Shown here piece after piece: positions 7,160-10,002 of a stretch of 10,002 nucleotides of DNA (its first letter is position 1; each line of letters starts with the position of its first letter). The DNA lies in assembly GCA_023247955.1 (NCBI GenBank), contig JAHFFL010000025.1, positions 1-10,002 on the forward strand. Direction: 5' to 3'. This DNA comes from Candidatus Omnitrophota bacterium. Lineage in GTDB: Bacteria > Omnitrophota > Gorgyraeia > 2-02-FULL-51-18. Position numbers and translations under genes: made by a program. The notes beneath the pieces are model-generated. The model had not been told where the DNA came from, ran no database searches, and worked only from the letters and a program-made list of their open reading frames with translations.

Positions 7160-8623
7160 ATGACAACGCAAGCGCCTGATAATACTTCAGATAAGAAAAA
7201 TTCTGAGAAGATCAAATCGGAAATCAACCGCTATGGCAAAGAAGTAAGAACAGCCATACCGGATGATGCGCCTTTGGCCTCAAACCCGGGCCACAAGCTT
7301 CGCACCTCCAATACCATTGTTGACCGCAAGGCCTTGCACAATCAGCAAAAAGACAAAGACGCTCTCGAGAAATTGAGGAAAGATACCGCCCAGATCGAGA
7401 AGCTTGAGAACAAAAAACAGCAGTTGGAATACGTCAAATACGAGGATCAAATGGGGGTCGTTCGCCTGGACCCGTCCTGGAAGGATGGATCCGACGCGCC
7501 GAATGCTTTCACGGGCCCCAGCCACCGCAATAAACCTCAGCGCTTCCGCTTCGACGGCCATAAAATGACGTATCACCTCGACCGCGTCCAGGACTGGCTC
7601 GAGGGCAAGCGCTTCGCGCCGATCCACATCGACATGGGACTCACCAAATTTTGCAATGTCGCCTGCCTGTACTGCTACGCGGTGGTCCAGAACATGACCA
7701 AGGGAACCATGATCGCCGAAAAAGCGCTGCTCCGTTACGTCGAGGACTGCGGCCGGCTCGGCGTGCGGTCGATCGGCTTCATCGGAGACGGAGAGCCGAC
7801 GCTGAATCCCGCCGTGTACGACGCGGCGGTACTGGCCAGAAAAGTGGGCGTGGACACTTCGATGGCCACCAACGGGGTGCGGCTCGACATGGACCGTGCG
7901 CATGACGTGCTGAAGAACATGACCTGGGTCCGCATCAATCTTTCAGCCGGGGATGCGGAGGGTTTTTCCCGCGTGCATCAGGCGAGCGGAGAAAGCTTCA
8001 ATATTTTAATGGAGAAGATCAAGACATTGGTTGCGCTAAAAAAGCAGTATCATTACAACTGCACGATAGGTCTCCAGATGGTGCTGATTCCCGAGTGCTA
8101 CGACCAAGTGATCAAAGAAGCCCAGCTCGGCGCGGATCTCGGTGTGGATTATTTTGTGATCAAGCAATGCTCCGATTCCGAGTACAAAGAGATCGGCATC
8201 GATTATAAAAGCTATCTCAGCGTGACGGATATTTTAAAAGAAGCCGAAACTTATTCCACCGACAATTATGTAGTGCAGGTCAAGTGGGACAAGATCAACG
8301 CGGCCGGCGAGACGCCGCTGTACAAGGACGGTTTCCGCAAATACGATGTCTGTTACGGCACGCCGTTTCTCCTGCAGATCTCGGGCAACGGCAAGGTGTA
8401 CCCCTGCGGGCCTTTTTTCAACAAAGAACGCTTTTACTGCGGCGATATCCACGAGACCTCTTTTTACGACATCGTCATGAGCGACCGGTACTGGGGCGTC
8501 CATAAGGACGTCAGCGATTCCGTGGACGTGCACAAGGATTGCGCAGTAGGCTGCCGGCAGGACTATATCAACAAGTACCTCTGGGATTTGAAGAACCCGC
8601 CTGAGCACGTCAATTTCATCTAG
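7160..8623 (+). CDS. Radical SAM protein with SPASM-like C-terminus and long N-terminal extension
   Basis: A 487-residue paralogue of the radical SAM protein at the left edge. The CX3CX2C motif is C165, C169 and C172, followed by GDGEP (209-213). The C-terminal auxiliary-cluster cysteines are C398, C416 (after G411, GX4C), C461 and C465, with an extra C427. From the first of these cysteines to the end both proteins have exactly 90 residues, and both end in YLWDLK-x-PP-x-HVNFI. Residues 1-140 are a hydrophilic extension rich in Lys, Asp, Glu and Gln, with likely coiled coil at about 55-95, resembling no domain I recognise. It may bind a partner or substrate. The ATG at 7160 is set by the promoter just before it. 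The core of the gene (about 7560-8620) uses more C-ending codons than its neighbours, which may reflect high expression or a different origin. The substrate is unknown. Confidence 0.94.
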   Translation: MTTQAPDNTSDKKNSEKIKSEINRYGKEVRTAIPDDAPLASNPGHKLRTSNTIVDRKALHNQQKDKDALEKLRKDTAQIEKLENKKQQLEYVKYEDQMGVVRLDPSWKDGSDAPNAFTGPSHRNKPQRFRFDGHKMTYHLDRVQDWLEGKRFAPIHIDMGLTKFCNVACLYCYAVVQNMTKGTMIAEKALLRYVEDCGRLGVRSIGFIGDGEPTLNPAVYDAAVLARKVGVDTSMATNGVRLDMDRAHDVLKNMTWVRINLSAGDAEGFSRVHQASGESFNILMEKIKTLVALKKQYHYNCTIGLQMVLIPECYDQVIKEAQLGADLGVDYFVIKQCSDSEYKEIGIDYKSYLSVTDILKEAETYSTDNYVVQVKWDKINAAGETPLYKDGFRKYDVCYGTPFLLQISGNGKVYPCGPFFNKERFYCGDIHETSFYDIVMSDRYWGVHKDVSDSVDVHKDCAVGCRQDYINKYLWDLKNPPEHVNFI

Positions 8624-8636
8624 CCGTCTTTTCCGA

Positions 8637-9131
8637 TTGAATAAAAAAAAGCCATCGAAAAACTTACCCGTGTTTGCCGGCTGCCTGGTTGAAACCGCTG
8701 ACCGGCGAATCCTGTGCCAGTTGCGCGACGACAAGCCGGGAATCGCGTTTCCGGGGTACTGGACCTGCACTCCCGGGGGGCATGTGCAGGACGGCGAGCG
8801 GCCTTTAGTGGCCGCACGGCGCGAGCTTGACGAGGAATTTGAAGTCAAGGTCAGGGATTTAAGACCTTTCAGCGTCTCGGTCAGGGACGCCGGAAAGGCC
8901 GCGGGGGTTTATCATATCTTCACGGCCAAGCTTTTATCGCCCGAGAGCCGGCTCCGATGCCACGAGGGACAAAAAGCCTCTTTTCTTTCGGCGGATGAGG
9001 CGTTACAATTGAGGCAACATCCCTTAAGCCGCGAAGCGTTAGAGCAATATCTTGGACGCAAACAACCCAAAAAAAAGGGCATCCATGGAAAGCACCGCCG
9101 CTTACGACGCGATAAAAAAGTGGGCCGCTAG
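8637..9131 (+). CDS. Nudix hydrolase
   Basis: A 164-residue Nudix-fold pyrophosphatase, of the class that cleaves nucleoside diphosphates linked to another group. The Nudix box runs 48-70 as GX5EX7REUxEExxU: G48, E54, R62-E63 and E66-E67 are present, but the glycine near the end of the consensus (GU) is E69. The preceding FPGYWTCTPGGH is the usual lead-in. A basic tail (KKKGIHGKHRRLRRDKK, from about 145) is read in the part that overlaps the next gene and may not be part of the fold. The start is TTG 8637, 13 bases after the radical SAM stop, without a clear ribosome binding site; no ATG precedes the domain. In this context an NDP-sugar or dinucleotide could be the substrate, or it could be a housekeeping nucleotide hydrolase. 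Specificity cannot be read from the box. Confidence 0.85.
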   Translation: MNKKKPSKNLPVFAGCLVETADRRILCQLRDDKPGIAFPGYWTCTPGGHVQDGERPLVAARRELDEEFEVKVRDLRPFSVSVRDAGKAAGVYHIFTAKLLSPESRLRCHEGQKASFLSADEALQLRQHPLSREALEQYLGRKQPKKKGIHGKHRRLRRDKKVGR

Positions 9132-9405
9132 TCTACGGCTCAACGTCAAAGACGCCGCCGATCCGGCAAGCCGTGTGCGGGAATTGTCGGAAGCGATCGC
9201 CACGCTGCGTCTATCCCAGCTTCCTGCGCCGCCGGACCCCGATTTTGAGGCCGTGCGCGTTCTGATGCTGGACTATCTCGAGTCGCTGGTGCAGTCCGTC
9301 ATGGAGAAGAAATTGACGGCGCTTGAGAACCAGCCCTATTTCGGATGCCACCGTACCGCCGATTCCAAGCCGCCCGAGTCCCACGGGCCTTTGAAGAAGC
9401 CGTGA
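9085..9405 (+). CDS. Small hypothetical helical protein
   Basis: A 106-residue protein I do not recognise. It looks soluble and mostly alpha-helical (helices at about 5-18, 27-42, 52-78), with a proline-rich break (LPAPPDPD, 46-53) and a polar tail ending GPLKKP; it has no signal peptide or membrane segment. ATG 9085 is preferred, with AAGGG (9075-9079) five bases upstream; a TTG at 9052 in the same frame would extend it by 11 residues. It overlaps the Nudix gene by 47 bases in another frame, and its stop overlaps a GTG start of the next gene as GTGA. This chaining supports a real, translationally coupled gene. Function unknown. Confidence 0.6.
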   Translation: MESTAAYDAIKKWAASLRLNVKDAADPASRVRELSEAIATLRLSQLPAPPDPDFEAVRVLMLDYLESLVQSVMEKKLTALENQPYFGCHRTADSKPPESHGPLKKP

Positions 9406-9905
9406 AGCTCGTTTTGTTGCTCCATGCTTTTTTATGCTTCTTTTTCTCTTTTCTTCTTCATCTTTTGATTTGGCGGATGCGGCGAGTAAAAAAAGAAATT
9501 TTGTGGCTTATTTTTCTTTTTCTATTTTTTTCTCCGATGACCCTTTTTTCTCTCCGCCTGATTGGTTATTATGATTCCTTGGAATTTTATTCCGTGCTTC
9601 TTGTTTACGCGGCGCTTGCCGCGGCTTATCTTCAAACCTATCCCGTTTTAAAAGCGGACATCCCGACCTTCCGGGTTCTTTTCCTGGTGGATTCAGCGGG
9701 GCATGCGGGGATAACGGAAGAGGAGGTTTGCGAGCAAATGTTTGGCCGGAGTGATCTTTATGTGGACAAACTTAAGGAACTCCAAAATGACGCGTTCGTG
9801 ATCCGGAAAAACGGAGAATTGGCGCTTACGCTGCTTGGGCGCGGAATCACGGCAATTTTTATGGCTTACCGGGCACTTTTAGGTCTGGAAAAGGGTTCCG
9901 GCTAA
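9402..9905 (+). CDS. Membrane protein with winged-helix-like C-terminal domain
   Basis: With a GTG start at 9402 (overlapping the previous stop as GTGA) this is 167 residues. Three hydrophobic segments lie at about 2-24, 33-53 and 62-80. The basic RMRRVKK between the first two puts that loop, and so the C-terminus, in the cytoplasm. Residues about 88-155 look like a winged helix: a first helix FRVLFLVD, then ITEEEVCEQM, then a longer helix LYVDKLKELQND, and a hairpin AFVIRKNGELALTLLGRG that resembles the wing and 'LTxxGR' ending of MarR/PadR-type domains. It could be a membrane-tethered regulator or a protein-protein adaptor. An ATG at 9345 would lengthen it by 19 residues but needs a 61-base overlap and adds a polar, arginine-rich leader. 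It is followed after one base by a glycosyltransferase gene. I do not recognise the family. Confidence 0.7.
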   Translation: MKLVLLLHAFLCFFFSFLLHLLIWRMRRVKKEILWLIFLFLFFSPMTLFSLRLIGYYDSLEFYSVLLVYAALAAAYLQTYPVLKADIPTFRVLFLVDSAGHAGITEEEVCEQMFGRSDLYVDKLKELQNDAFVIRKNGELALTLLGRGITAIFMAYRALLGLEKGSG

Positions 9906-9906
9906 T

Positions 9907-10002
9907 ATGAGTCCTACGGGCGTTTCTTACTCGCTTTCCGTGGTGATGCCCTGCCTCAACGAGGAGAGTAATCTGGGACAGACCATTCCTGCCGTTCTAA
10001 AG
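9907..10002 (+). CDS. Family 2 glycosyltransferase, N-terminal fragment (runs off the window)
   Basis: Only the first 32 residues are present. The sequence SVVMPCLNEESNLGQTIPAVL is the first beta strand and nucleotide-binding start of a GT-A fold, family 2 glycosyltransferase, of the kind that includes polyprenyl-phosphate sugar transferases and glycan chain-building enzymes. ATG 9907 is one base after the previous stop, with AAGGG (9891-9895) 11 bases upstream. Donor, acceptor and any membrane segments lie beyond the right edge. It supports a role for the cluster in glycan assembly. Confidence 0.85.
   Translation, partial: MSPTGVSYSLSVVMPCLNEESNLGQTIPAVLK

Noticed and set aside
8539..8569. 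TTGCGC-N19-TATATC as a promoter for the Nudix gene
   Set aside because: The -35 match is weak and the spacing is poor; the gene follows the radical SAM stop by 13 bases and is more simply cotranscribed.
9345..9401. ATG at 9345 as start of the membrane protein
   Set aside because: It needs a 61-base overlap and adds an arginine-rich leader that is a shifted reading of the preceding gene. GTG 9402 overlaps the stop as GTGA and puts the first membrane segment at the N-terminus.
1..10002. CRISPR array, RNA gene, insertion sequence, toxin-antitoxin or defence system
   Set aside because: I found no regular direct repeats, tRNA-like cloverleaf, transposase motif, terminal inverted repeats or known defence domain on either strand by reading; nearly all bases are accounted for by enzyme genes.

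Overview
The window is a densely packed accessory gene cluster with every recognisable gene on the + strand. Gene order is: radical SAM (open at the left edge) - SIS isomerase - nucleotidyltransferase/PfkB kinase fusion | promoter | membrane desaturase-like di-iron protein - SDR - E1 alpha - E1 beta | promoter | second radical SAM - Nudix hydrolase - small hypothetical - membrane protein with winged-helix-like tail - glycosyltransferase 2 (open at the right edge). Most neighbours overlap or lie within about 15 bases of each other. No stretch over 300 bases lacks a gene. I saw no rRNA, tRNA, CRISPR array, insertion sequence or convincing terminator.

Organism: the heptose-type sugar-nucleotide genes and the glycosyltransferase suggest a bacterium that makes a complex surface glycan, probably Gram-negative. 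Base composition is moderate, and TTG starts are unusually frequent (three genes). Two sigma-70-type promoters lie so close to start codons that their transcripts would be leaderless or nearly so. An uncultured environmental lineage would fit, but I cannot name a taxon from the sequence.

Region 1 (1-3189) is one tight unit. A radical SAM protein with SPASM-like auxiliary cysteines is followed by a GmhA-like sugar-phosphate isomerase. Next comes a single polypeptide joining an HldE-C-like nucleotidyltransferase to a PfkB kinase, in the order opposite to E. coli HldE. The last two together resemble the aldose/ketose isomerase, kinase and nucleotidyltransferase steps of NDP-heptose synthesis.

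Region 2 (3190-7115) starts at a consensus-like promoter (TTGACC-N18-TATGAT). It encodes a fatty-acid-desaturase-superfamily membrane protein, an SDR, and both subunits of a thiamine-diphosphate-dependent E1. No lipoyl E2 or E3 gene follows, so the E1 pair may carry out a free C2 (acyloin-type) transfer instead of feeding a dehydrogenase complex.

Region 3 (7116-10002) starts at a second promoter (TTGACA-N17-TCTAAT) one or two bases short of placing the transcript start on the ATG. It encodes a second radical SAM protein that shares with the first a nearly identical C-terminal tail and has a long charged N-terminal extension. A Nudix hydrolase, two small uncharacterised proteins and a family 2 glycosyltransferase follow.

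Taken together, the parts suggest a pathway that builds, modifies and transfers an unusual (higher-carbon or branched) sugar or a glycolipid. The assignment of each enzyme class is firm; the pathway as a whole is inference.
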